DNA of 64,000 nucleotides from Arthrobacter sp. ZGTC412 (lineage in GTDB: Bacteria > Actinomycetota > Actinomycetes > Actinomycetales > Micrococcaceae), in the NCBI RefSeq assembly GCF_002929215.1, contig NZ_PJII01000004.1:62001-126000 (forward strand). Direction: 5' to 3'. Made by a program: the position numbers and the translations under genes. The notes under the pieces were generated by a model, which worked only from the letters and a program-made list of their open reading frames with translations, was not told where the DNA came from and ran no database searches. Positions 46,012 through 53,701 of this stretch are shown one piece after another (position 1 is the first letter of the stretch; each line of letters starts with the position of its first letter).

Positions 46012-46947
46012 ATGCACAACAACGGTAAGCCGAACCGTCCGCGGCAGGTGCTGGACGCCGTCGTTATCGGGGAAGCCCTTATCGACGTCGTCAGCACGCC
46101 GGAGGGCACCAACGAGCACCCTGGCGGGTCACCGGCCAATGTCGCCTACGGCCTCGCCCGGCTGGGAGTCAGCACCGGGCTGCTCACCGCCGTCGGCGCC
46201 GACCGCCGTGGTGGTGTGCTTCGGGAGCACCTTACCGGCGCCGGCGTGACGCTCCTGCCAGGCTCCCGCCCACTGGACAGAACCTCGACGGCGACCGCCA
46301 CCATCACCCGCGACGGCTCAGCGACCTACGCCTTCGACATCACCTGGGATGTGGAACCGCTGGACCGCGTGCACACCCCGCCCAAGGTCCTTCACACCGG
46401 TTCAATCGCAAGCTTCCTCGCACCCGGCGCCGCAACAGTCCGGACAGTTCTCCAGCAACTCCGGCACGAGTGCACCATCACCTACGACCCCAATATCAGG
46501 CCGGCCCTGCTCGGAACCCACGCCGAAGCGCTGCGCACCTTCGAGGACCTGGTCCACCTCACCGACGTCGTCAAACTCAGCGACGAAGACGCCGAATGGC
46601 TCTACCCGCACAAGACCGTGGACGAAACTGCCACCCACATCCTCAAGCTGGGAGCGGATCTTGCTGTCATCACCAAGGGCTCATCAGGCTCATTGCTCGC
46701 GACGCCCTCCACCTCCCTCAGCATCCCCGCGGTGAAGTCCGCAGTTGTTGACACCATCGGCGCCGGCGACTCCTACATGTCCGCCCTGATCCTGGGACTC
46801 CTCACCCGCGGAACCGACGGCTACGCGCCTTCCGTCCTCGAACAGCTCGGACGCACAGCGGCCGCCGCGGCCGCGATCACAGTGGGCAGGGCCGGGGCGA
46901 AACCCCCTACGGCGCACGAACTCCGCTCACAGCTACAAGAGCAATAA
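46012..46947 (+). CDS. Fructokinase (PfkB family)
   Basis: A 311-residue sugar kinase. PfkB signature 1 is HPGGSPANVAYGLARLG and signature 2 is DTIGAGDSYMSALI, with the catalytic Asp. VIGEALIDVV at the start and TYDPNIRPAL in the middle are typical of ScrK/fructokinases. AGGAAAG lies before ATG 46012. It should trap fructose released by the GH32 enzyme as fructose 6-phosphate, completing the cluster. Confidence 0.88.
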   Translation: MHNNGKPNRPRQVLDAVVIGEALIDVVSTPEGTNEHPGGSPANVAYGLARLGVSTGLLTAVGADRRGGVLREHLTGAGVTLLPGSRPLDRTSTATATITRDGSATYAFDITWDVEPLDRVHTPPKVLHTGSIASFLAPGAATVRTVLQQLRHECTITYDPNIRPALLGTHAEALRTFEDLVHLTDVVKLSDEDAEWLYPHKTVDETATHILKLGADLAVITKGSSGSLLATPSTSLSIPAVKSAVVDTIGAGDSYMSALILGLLTRGTDGYAPSVLEQLGRTAAAAAAITVGRAGAKPPTAHELRSQLQEQ

Positions 46948-47005
46948 ACTGGCCGCTGGGAACTCCGTTCGGTGCGGCCCGCCGTCGTCCTGTCCCCAAG
47001 AGGTC

Positions 47006-47613
47006 CTATCCGCCGAGGTGGTGGATGGTGAACGCGGTAAGGAAGCCCACTGACGCCGTCAGCCCGGTGAGGTTGTGGTGCTCCTCGAAAGCCTCCGGAA
47101 TCATGGTGTCCGCCAGCATGGCCAGGATTCCCCCGGCCGCCACAGCGGTAATGAACGCCACCACCCCGCCCGGGGCACGGCCGCCATCATCGTCGGGCTG
47201 ACCGCTCCGCCTGCCAGCATGCCAACGCCGAGAACCACCGATTCCGGCACTCCGTCCAGCAAAGCGCCCTCGGCTATCGCCGTCCCGCTGCCGGGGTCTT
47301 CGGATTCCGACGGCTGCTGCTTCCCGGAGCGCTTGCGGTGCTTAGCCCCTGCCCTGGCCAGCATCATGTTCGCTCCGACGTACACCACGGCGCCGGCGAG
47401 GAATCCGACCACGGTGGGCCACAGCCCGCCCCCTTGTACTGCCTCATCCACCAACTCGAACGCCAGGGCAGAAATCAGCACCCCCGCACCGAAGGACATG
47501 ATCGAGGAGAATAGTTTGGGCGGCAGGTTCCAGCGCCAGGAAAGCGCCGCGCCAATTACCAGCGCTGCTCCGGCGGCAGTTCCCCACAGCAGCGCCTGAG
47601 CCCATAACGGCAT
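47006..47613 (-). pseudogene. ZIP-family metal transporter, internally deleted and frameshifted
   Basis: The 5-prime part (47613 to about 47188) encodes membrane segments of a ZIP-like transporter: MPLWAQALLWGTAAGAA, SFGAGVLISALAFELV and ESVVLGVGMLAGGAVSPTMMAAV. The ending (about 47186 to 47006) lies in another frame: PGGVVAFITAVAAGG, MLADTMIPEAFEEHH and GFLTAFTIHH. In intact homologues these parts are joined by roughly 45-50 residues with a (H/S)NxPEG metal-site helix, absent here. Read straight, the first frame stops at 47101 after a nonsense tail. A deletion with a frame change near 47185 explains this. Loss of the metal-binding helix means the gene is very probably dead. Confidence 0.8.
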
Positions 47614-47825
47614 GTGCTCCCACTTCCCGGCTCATCCAGCGGGAGCCTCCAACCGACGACAAGGCAAGAAACCGGGTGCTCCCGCAGGGCCTAAAGCAGC
47701 CAGCCTAGTTGAGCGAATTGCCGCGCGCAGAATTGATGGGATCTTGAGGAAAACCTTGCTGCCCATTGACGTTGCAGGTCCACGCTGGAGGTATCGAACC
47801 AACAGCTTGCGGGGTGCAGGAAGTC

Positions 47826-48299
47826 ATGGGAAACGAAACAGCTTTTGATGAAGTAACAGCCGTGGCAGGCGTGCTGACGGATCAGCATCCGCTCGACTTC
47901 TACAGCCTGGGGCTGGCCGGCTGCATCGACCGGCTCACGGGACCCCTCCGTCAGCGAGGGACCGCGGTCAGCTGGGACACTCCGCACTGGGGCATCGAGA
48001 TTCCGCCGGACTGCGCGTCCCTGCTGTACCAGTCGGCACGCGAGGCCCTCAGCAACGCGTTCAAGTACTCCGAAGCGTCGCAGCTCAACGTCCAGCTCGC
48101 CGCCGTCGACCACGGGATCCGCCTGGTAGTGGCCGACGACGGCACAGGCTTCGACTGCAAGCTCGCCACGTGCGGGCGCCACCACGGCTACGGCCTCCGG
48201 CTTATGTCCGTGGCCGTCCATGAAGCCGGCGGCACCGTGGACATCAGCTCCACCCCCGGGCACGGGACGAGCGTGACCGTCACCCTGCCCCTGGACTAA
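47826..48299 (+). CDS. Stand-alone HATPase_c domain protein
   Basis: A 157-residue protein that is mostly a GHKL ATPase domain like the C-terminus of NarL-linked sensor kinases. The N box is YQSAREALSNAFKYS, the G1 box VADDGTGFD and the G2 box HHGYGLRLMSVAVHEAGG, followed by STPGHGTSVTVTLPL. The HisKA_3 phosphorylation helix with its His is not present; only about 50 residues precede the N box. ATG 47826 has AGGAAG upstream. It could be an anti-sigma-like or accessory ATPase, or the 3-prime relic of a sensor kinase. Its upstream neighbour is a pseudogene. Confidence 0.7.
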   Translation: MGNETAFDEVTAVAGVLTDQHPLDFYSLGLAGCIDRLTGPLRQRGTAVSWDTPHWGIEIPPDCASLLYQSAREALSNAFKYSEASQLNVQLAAVDHGIRLVVADDGTGFDCKLATCGRHHGYGLRLMSVAVHEAGGTVDISSTPGHGTSVTVTLPLD

Positions 48300-48305
48300 A
48301 GACTC

Positions 48306-48338
48306 GGATGCCCGCCGTCGCTGGGACGGCGGGCATCC
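48306..48338. terminator. Hairpin between convergent genes
   Basis: GGATGCCCGCCGTC pairs fully with GACGGCGGGCATCC around a short loop (one base shifted). It serves the HATPase gene and possibly the FMN reductase gene. Confidence 0.8.
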
Positions 48339-48356
48339 GTACTTCTGCCCTGACTG

Positions 48357-48968
48357 CTAACGGGAGAGCTTTGCCGAGTCCGGTTCCAGGTCCCCAATGT
48401 GGCCGGGCGCGTTGGCGGCCAGGACACGGGCTACGAAGGCACCGTACTCGTCCATGTAGTGGCGCAGGAACTTGGCGGTTCCCTCATCCTTGACCTCGCC
48501 GTCAGCACCGAACACGTCGGGGTTGTAGTGGATGTAAACCTCAGGGGCGTTCAGCTGCGGCGCGTCAAGGAAGCTCAGGACACTGCGCATCGAGGACTGC
48601 ATTACCGCGGTGCCGATGCTGCCCGGCGATGCTCCGATGATTCCCGTAGGTTTACGGGCAAAGGAGTTGCTCCCCCACGGGCGGGAGCCCCAGTCGATGG
48701 CATTCTTGAGGGCACCGGGGATGGAACGGTTGTACTCCGGAGACACGAACAGGATTCCGTCGGAAGCTTCGATGGACTCCTTCAGGGCACGCCCTTCCGG
48801 AGGGAAGTCGGCGTCGTAATCGTAGTTGTAGAGCGGGAGGTCCCTGATGGGGATCTCGGTGAACTCCAGGTCCTCCGGAGCGAGTTTGATAAGTGCGTTG
48901 GCGAGGACCCGGTTGATGGAGCCCGATGCCAGGCTCCCCACAAAATATCCGATGCGGTACGGTGCCAT
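48357..48968 (-). CDS. NADPH-dependent FMN reductase
   Basis: A 203-residue flavodoxin-fold oxidoreductase. The FMN-phosphate loop is VGSLASGSINRVLA (residues 9-22), and the flavin-side motif is VSPEYNRSIPGALKNAIDWGSRP, as in ChrR/YieF/azoreductase proteins that reduce quinones, chromate or azo dyes. The start is ATG 48968 with AAGGAAC seven bases before it; the longer reading frame to 49109 is not supported. It is a single gene. Confidence 0.9.
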   Translation of the reverse strand: MAPYRIGYFVGSLASGSINRVLANALIKLAPEDLEFTEIPIRDLPLYNYDYDADFPPEGRALKESIEASDGILFVSPEYNRSIPGALKNAIDWGSRPWGSNSFARKPTGIIGASPGSIGTAVMQSSMRSVLSFLDAPQLNAPEVYIHYNPDVFGADGEVKDEGTAKFLRHYMDEYGAFVARVLAANAPGHIGDLEPDSAKLSR

Positions 48969-49181
48969 GAGTGTTCCTTCCAAAGGCCAGTCAGCGCCGG
49001 CCGTCCATGTTCTGCCTGGAAAAGATGCCGCCCGTGGCGGGACGGCGGTTGGTGCCCACTGCAGCACCAGTCCAGCACAGAAGACCCGTCCCGGCCAGAG
49101 CCTTGCCAAGGTCCTTGACAGGCCGGGCCGGGGAGCGCTGAATGATCTGTAGTGAAGTCCCCGGCGCGGTCAGGAGCAGCC

Positions 49182-49331
49182 ATGAGTGAGAATCCATTGC
49201 AGGATGAGCGGGTCCATACGGAGGCACCCGCAGAGGGCGACCCGGATGCGGACATCACCGAAATCAGGGTCCACTCCCAGGATCCGGCCGAGGGGCCTGA
49301 TACTCCGAAAGCTGCCGTGCCCGGCAAATAG
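49182..49331 (+). CDS. Small acidic hypothetical protein
   Basis: A 49-residue ORF (MSENPLQDERVHTEAPAEG, then DADITEIRVHSQDPAEG) ending in a TAG at 49329-49331. CAGGAG lies seven bases upstream of ATG 49182. The composition (many Asp, Glu and Pro, no hydrophobic core) is like the 62-residue protein at 32636 and the 86-residue protein at 56144. I cannot assign a function. It is followed 112 bases later by the SRPBCC gene in the same direction. Confidence 0.5.
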   Translation: MSENPLQDERVHTEAPAEGDPDADITEIRVHSQDPAEGPDTPKAAVPGK

Positions 49332-49443
49332 TCCGCGCCCAAAAACCGAAGCCACTGAATCACTGCGCCTGAGCGGCCTCCAGCCAAAACACGGGAGATC
49401 GAGCCGCCGCACTCATCGGATTCGTTCAGTCGAAGGAGACGTC

Positions 49444-50163
49444 GTGAGCACGAAAGTGGAAAAACGGATCGTGGTCGATGTACCGGTCAGCGCGGCCTAC
49501 AACCAGTGGACGCAGTTCGAGGACTTCCCTCACTTCATGAGCGGCGTGGAGAGCGTGACCCAGCTGAGCGACGACCGCCTGAAGTGGGTGGCCCGCATCG
49601 GCGGCTTCCACCGGCAGTGGGAGGCGAAAATCCTTGAGCAGGTCCCGGACCACAGGGTGGCCTGGGCCTCTACCGAAGGCGCAACGAACGCCGGCACCAT
49701 CGAGTTTCGGGACCTCGGCGAAAACAGGACGGAACTCGCCCTGACCCTTGAGTACCAGCCCGCGGGCGTGGTGGAGAAGCTGGGTGACCTGCTCCACGTG
49801 GTGGGCCGCCAGGCCGAGCACGACCTGAAGAAGTTCAAGGAATTCATCGAGCACGAGGGCCATGCCACCGGGGCCTGGCGCGACGCGATTCCGGGATCGG
49901 TGGCGGGCAGCCCGGCCAGCACTATGGCTTCCGGCACGGCAACAGCGGGCACGCCGGTAGCCGGCATGCCAGAGCCTGCAACAGTACCGCGGCCCTACAA
50001 CAGGTTCGAGCACCCGTTCGACCAGACCGGTGGACTGGTGGACTTTGAGGGTGAGTCGGACGAGACAAGCGACGGCGAGAATTACAGTTCCGCTGAACGC
50101 AGGAGCCGCCGGCATGATCAAGGCTTCATCCCGCCCTACGGTGGCAGCCCGGGACAATTCTGA
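49444..50163 (+). CDS. SRPBCC (START-like) protein, paralogue A
   Basis: A 239-residue protein. The first 145 residues are a polyketide-cyclase/START-like SRPBCC domain (VEKRIVVDVPVSAAYNQWTQFEDFPHFMSGVESV), a lipid or aromatic ligand cavity fold without a known catalytic site. A flexible Ala/Gly/Thr/Pro region follows and then a short conserved tail, HPFDQTGGLVDFEGESDET. GTG 49444 is set by GGAG upstream; longer in-frame starts lack support. It and the next gene are clear tandem duplicates. A terminator separates them, so each has its own promoter. Confidence 0.85.
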   Translation: MSTKVEKRIVVDVPVSAAYNQWTQFEDFPHFMSGVESVTQLSDDRLKWVARIGGFHRQWEAKILEQVPDHRVAWASTEGATNAGTIEFRDLGENRTELALTLEYQPAGVVEKLGDLLHVVGRQAEHDLKKFKEFIEHEGHATGAWRDAIPGSVAGSPASTMASGTATAGTPVAGMPEPATVPRPYNRFEHPFDQTGGLVDFEGESDETSDGENYSSAERRSRRHDQGFIPPYGGSPGQF

Positions 50164-50185
50164 CCGCTCTCCCCACGGAAAGGCT

Positions 50186-50240
50186 CGACGGCGGCTCTTG
50201 GCCCGGCAATTCGGGGCCAAGAGCCGCCGTCGTTTTTCTT
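50186..50240 (+). terminator. Strong rho-independent terminator
   Basis: A long stem (CGACGGCGGCTCTTGGCC with its complement) followed by GTTTTTCTT. Best terminator in this part of the window. Confidence 0.92.
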
Positions 50241-50336
50241 GCTCTGGAAACCTGCCGGCCCTTTAGGTATGTTGGTAAGCATGCTGATGATTTTTACCGA
50301 CTCATCAGCTTCCGGTAGCAAAGCGAAGGAGACGTT

Positions 50337-51245
50337 ATGAGCACGAAGGTCGAAAAACGCATTCTGGTGAACGTACCGGTAAGCACCGCTTACAACCAGT
50401 GGACCCAGTTCGAGGAGTTCCCGCACTTCATGGGCGGCGTCAAGAGCGTGACGCAGCTCAGTGACGACAGGCTGGAGTGGGTGGCCGAGATCGGCGGCAT
50501 CCGCCGGCAGTGGGAAGCCAAGATCCTGGAGCAGGTCCCCGACCGCAAGGTGGCGTGGGCCGCTACGGAAGGCGCCACGAACGCCGGCGCGATTGAGTTT
50601 GAGGACATCGGCGGCGGCCAGACCTCCCTGCAGCTGACCCTCGAGTACGAACCCGAGGGCATTATCGAGAAGGTGGGCGACAAGCTCAACGTCGTTGACC
50701 GCCAGGCCGAGGCAGACCTGCAGCGGTTCAAGGAATTCATCGAGGATGAGGGTTACGCCAGCGGCGCCTGGCGCGGCAGCGTCAGCTCCGGAGCCCCAGC
50801 AGGCACCCCCGGCGTGGAGGACGCAGCAGGATCCCGCGGCGATTCGGGCAAGGCCGGCATCTCCGGCAAGGTGGCTGCGGGCCTGGGCGTTGCTGCGGCA
50901 GCTGGTGCGGCAGCAGCCATGGCCGGTTCCAAGAAGGACACTTCCGGGGAAGTCGTTGATGTATCTGTCGGGACCGCCGAGCCTGTCACCGTCACCCCGG
51001 TCCCGACAGATACGACAACCACTACGGGCACGACGGCGGCTGCGGGCACCACCGGTTCGGTCGCCGATCTGGGTGATGACAGGATCGGCCACGCCTTCGA
51101 CCAGACCAACGGCCTGGTGGACACCACCGGCGAGTCCGACGAGACGGTTGAGGGCGAGAACCTCAGCGCCGGGGAACGGCGGGAAGGCGACCGCCGGCCC
51201 GACGGCGGGCTGCCGCCGGTGGGCGGGAACCTCGGCCAGCACTAA
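50337..51245 (+). CDS. SRPBCC (START-like) protein, paralogue B
   Basis: A 302-residue duplicate of the previous gene. The SRPBCC domain (residues 1-145) is close to it, for example AYNQWTQFEEFPHFMGGVKSV and NAGAIEFEDIGGGQ. The middle contains an Ala-rich hydrophobic stretch (AAGLGVAAAAGAAAAMAG, about residues 183-201) that could enter a membrane, followed by a Thr-rich segment. The tail HAFDQTNGLVDTTGESDET matches paralogue A. AAGGAG before ATG 50337 fixes the start. GGAAA-N20-GTT at 50246-50273 resembles an ECF (SigH/SigR-like) promoter. Role unknown. Confidence 0.85.
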   Translation: MSTKVEKRILVNVPVSTAYNQWTQFEEFPHFMGGVKSVTQLSDDRLEWVAEIGGIRRQWEAKILEQVPDRKVAWAATEGATNAGAIEFEDIGGGQTSLQLTLEYEPEGIIEKVGDKLNVVDRQAEADLQRFKEFIEDEGYASGAWRGSVSSGAPAGTPGVEDAAGSRGDSGKAGISGKVAAGLGVAAAAGAAAAMAGSKKDTSGEVVDVSVGTAEPVTVTPVPTDTTTTTGTTAAAGTTGSVADLGDDRIGHAFDQTNGLVDTTGESDETVEGENLSAGERREGDRRPDGGLPPVGGNLGQH

Positions 51246-51323
51246 CCGGGACTCACCCGGCACCGAAACTGACCGCAGCTGACAGCTAAGGCAGGATCCG
51301 GCGTCGGACATTCCGCATAACGA

Positions 51324-51361
51324 AAGCGCCGCCCACCTCCCTTTGGAGGCGGGCGGCGCTT
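51324..51361. terminator. Bidirectional hairpin between convergent genes
   Basis: AAGCGCCGCC(C) pairs with (G)GGCGGCGCTT with an inner CCTCC/GGAGG stem and CTTT loop. It lies between SRPBCC paralogue B and the PL11 lyase gene. Confidence 0.8.
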
Positions 51362-51374
51362 CGCTGTTTCCGGG

Positions 51375-53372
51375 TTACTTGCCTGTGCCGGCGTACTTCA
51401 CGGACGGCGCGGCCGGGGTCTCCATGCCCTCGCCGATGAAGAAGCTCGGGTGCGGCGGCTGGTTGTAGGCCACGTTCTCGCGGGCAACGGCGGTCCGGTA
51501 GACGGTGTCGTGCATGAGGGTGCGGAGCCGGACCTCGGTGGGTGAGGTGCTGGTGTAGATCCGCAGCTCGGTGCTGTCCGACGACGGGAAGGCCAGTTCC
51601 TCGCGCCAGTCACCCAGGAGGTCCGCCTGTAGCGACGGGTTGCCCTTGGTGTGATTGTTGGTCCTTGCGCCCGTGGCGGTAAGGAGCCGGTCACTGGACT
51701 CGGTTTCCCAGTTCCACTTGGAGACGGTGGGGACACCCACGCCGGCTACGGCGTCGAAGTCGTGGTCAACGATTTCGCGGAGCAGGTCGCCGTCCCACCA
51801 GGCCATGAAGTTGGCGGCGGGGATCTTCTCGGAGATCCGCTCACCCTTCGCGGACATCAGGTATCCGACCGGGGAGTTCCAGGCAGCGTCGCCGCCCACA
51901 GCCCAGCCTTCCGCGCCGGCATGGCGGGGGTCGATGTCGCCGATGGCGCCGCGGCCGGTGTCCCTGGTGGCAGGAATGCTCCAGAGGACTTCGCCGGTGG
52001 CGGCGTCGCGGAAGGTGGCGCCGCGGTTGCCGCTCTGGCTCATGCTCTCGTGCACGGCGAAGGTCTCCATGCCCGGGCGGGACGGATCCCAGTCGCTGGT
52101 GTGGATGGTGTCTCCATGGCCAAGCTTGGTGTTGTAGAGCGGCGTGCCGTCGTCGTCGATGGTCATGGAGCCGAAGACGAACTCGTCCTTACCGTCCTGG
52201 TCCACGTCCGCCACGGAGAGGTTGTGGTTGCCCTGGCCCTTGTACTCTGCCCCGGCAATGTCGGAATCGAAGGTCCAGCGCTTCACCAGCTTGCCGTCCA
52301 CCAGGTCATAGGTGACCACAACGGCGCGGGTGTAGTAGCCGCGGCTGAACATCATGGACGGCCGCTCGCCGTCAAGGTAAGCGACGCCGGCAAGGAAGCG
52401 GTCCACGCGGTTGCCGTAGCCGTCACCCCAGGAGCTGACGTTGCCGCGCGGCGGGTCGTAGGGCACGGTATCCATGATGGTGCCGGTGGCGCCGTTGAAT
52501 ACGGTGAGGAATTCGGGCCCTGCCAGGACGTAGCCGCCGCTGTTGCGGTAGTCTGCCGCGGCATCGCCGATGACGGTGCCGGCGGCATCCTTGGTGCCGT
52601 CCGCCGTCTTCATGGACACTTCGGCCTTGCCGTCACCGTCGAAGTCGTAGGCGAGGAGCTGCGTGTAGTGGGCGCCGGCGCGGATGTTGTGGCCCAGGTC
52701 GATGCGCCACAGCTTGGTGCCGTCCATCTTGTAGGCGTCAACGTACACGTTGCCTGTGAAACCGGACTTCGAGTTGTCCTGCGCGTTGGAGGGATTCCAG
52801 AGCTGGATGATCTCGTAGCTGCCGTCGCCGTCGAGGTCTGCAACGCTCGCGTCGTTGGCAGAGTAGGTGTATGGCTTTCCGTCCTTGCTGACGCCGTCGG
52901 CGGGCTTGTCCAGCTTGATGGCAAGGTAGTTCCGGGCCAGCGGCGTGACTTCCGCGCTCAGCTTGTCCTGCCCGTTGCCGTTGCCCACCGTCTTGATGAC
53001 GTACTTGGAGGCTGCGGTTCCGGCCGGGTCAACATACGTGGTGGTGTTGCGGATGGGCTCTTCGGTGAGCTGGATGCCGTCGCGGATCACATGGAAGCCA
53101 ACGCTGTCCTTGTCCAGGCCCAGCATGCGCCAGCCAAGGGTGACGCCCTGGTCTGTCAGCACGGCAACAGGTGCCCGGTCCAGGTTCTCCACCTGGCGCT
53201 GGAGCCCGGCCTTGCCGGCCTGCCCGGGGTCAGATACCGGGTTGGCCTGCGCCAGGGGCAAGCCGGTAAACGCCAGAGCGGCAGCTGTGAGTGATGCTGC
53301 CGCAGCAAGCGGGGCGGCCTTCCAGGCGCGGCCTCCACGGGACAGACGGGAACATTTTGAGGGATTAGGCAA
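51375..53372 (-). CDS. Secreted rhamnogalacturonan lyase, family PL11
   Basis: A 665-residue exported enzyme that cuts the rhamnose-galacturonate backbone of pectin RG-I by beta-elimination. A long Sec signal (about residues 1-43, ending in AQA|NP) precedes an eight-bladed propeller as in YesW/YesX. Calcium-binding loops are visible: DLDGDGSYE, DFDGDGKAE, DVDQDGKDE. Further conserved blocks are GHNIRAGAHYTQLLAYD and LLGDWREEL. I choose TTG 53372, preceded by AAGGAGAT; longer reading frames to 53435 run through the probable promoter. Two LacI-type palindromes lie upstream. It pairs functionally with the acetylesterase at 38332. Confidence 0.94.
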   Translation of the reverse strand: MPNPSKCSRLSRGGRAWKAAPLAAAASLTAAALAFTGLPLAQANPVSDPGQAGKAGLQRQVENLDRAPVAVLTDQGVTLGWRMLGLDKDSVGFHVIRDGIQLTEEPIRNTTTYVDPAGTAASKYVIKTVGNGNGQDKLSAEVTPLARNYLAIKLDKPADGVSKDGKPYTYSANDASVADLDGDGSYEIIQLWNPSNAQDNSKSGFTGNVYVDAYKMDGTKLWRIDLGHNIRAGAHYTQLLAYDFDGDGKAEVSMKTADGTKDAAGTVIGDAAADYRNSGGYVLAGPEFLTVFNGATGTIMDTVPYDPPRGNVSSWGDGYGNRVDRFLAGVAYLDGERPSMMFSRGYYTRAVVVTYDLVDGKLVKRWTFDSDIAGAEYKGQGNHNLSVADVDQDGKDEFVFGSMTIDDDGTPLYNTKLGHGDTIHTSDWDPSRPGMETFAVHESMSQSGNRGATFRDAATGEVLWSIPATRDTGRGAIGDIDPRHAGAEGWAVGGDAAWNSPVGYLMSAKGERISEKIPAANFMAWWDGDLLREIVDHDFDAVAGVGVPTVSKWNWETESSDRLLTATGARTNNHTKGNPSLQADLLGDWREELAFPSSDSTELRIYTSTSPTEVRLRTLMHDTVYRTAVARENVAYNQPPHPSFFIGEGMETPAAPSVKYAGTGK

Positions 53373-53423
53373 GTGAACATCTCCTTTGATGCGGCGGCAG
53401 CTGAGTCTGCCGCACGACAGTTT

Positions 53424-53502
53424 GGAACGTTTCACTCCTCTGCGAGATCAAGCCGTTGCGGGGTGGCTGTGGGCTGGTCGAAGCAGGAGGGAAAGCGCTT
53501 TC
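53424..53502. promoter_or_regulatory. Two operator-like palindromes upstream of the PL11 lyase
   Basis: GGAACGTTTC (53424-53433, one pair imperfect) and GAAAGCGCTTTC (53491-53502, perfect). Both have the centre-CG palindrome layout of LacI/GalR-family operators and flank the likely promoter region. The 329 bases from 53373 to 53701 hold these, an AT-richer stretch near 53555-53590 and the long hairpin, but no gene. Confidence 0.6.
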
Positions 53503-53632
53503 TGCCCTTTAGGTCTATCAGCGTGGCTTGAGGAGGGTCAAGGGCTTCGCGATACTAAGTGGGAGAATTTGTTCCATTACGTTTTGTTATGGACTGGACG
53601 AGGGGCCGAGCGGGACCCATTCAGACACGCGA

Positions 53633-53692
53633 AACTGGCTGGCAGTTGACGTCGCAAAACTGGGTTTTGACGACGTTACCTGCCAGCCAGTT
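53633..53692. repeat. Long imperfect hairpin (60 bases)
   Basis: AACTGGCTGGCAG (53633-53645) and CTGCCAGCCAGTT (53680-53692) are perfect 13-base inverted arms. Inside them GACGTCG-CAAAAC pairs with GTTTTG-A-CGACGT around a few central bases. The stem ends 10 bases from the stop of the propeller gene, so it may terminate that gene, but it has no T run and its length suggests a REP-like element. Confidence 0.75.
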
Positions 53693-53701
53693 GGGATTTA
53701 G

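Noticed and set aside
51651-53294. 547-residue plus-strand frame opposite the PL11 lyase
   Set aside because: Val/Ala/His-rich antisense sequence without a family motif; the minus-strand gene has signal peptide, calcium loops and PL11 blocks.
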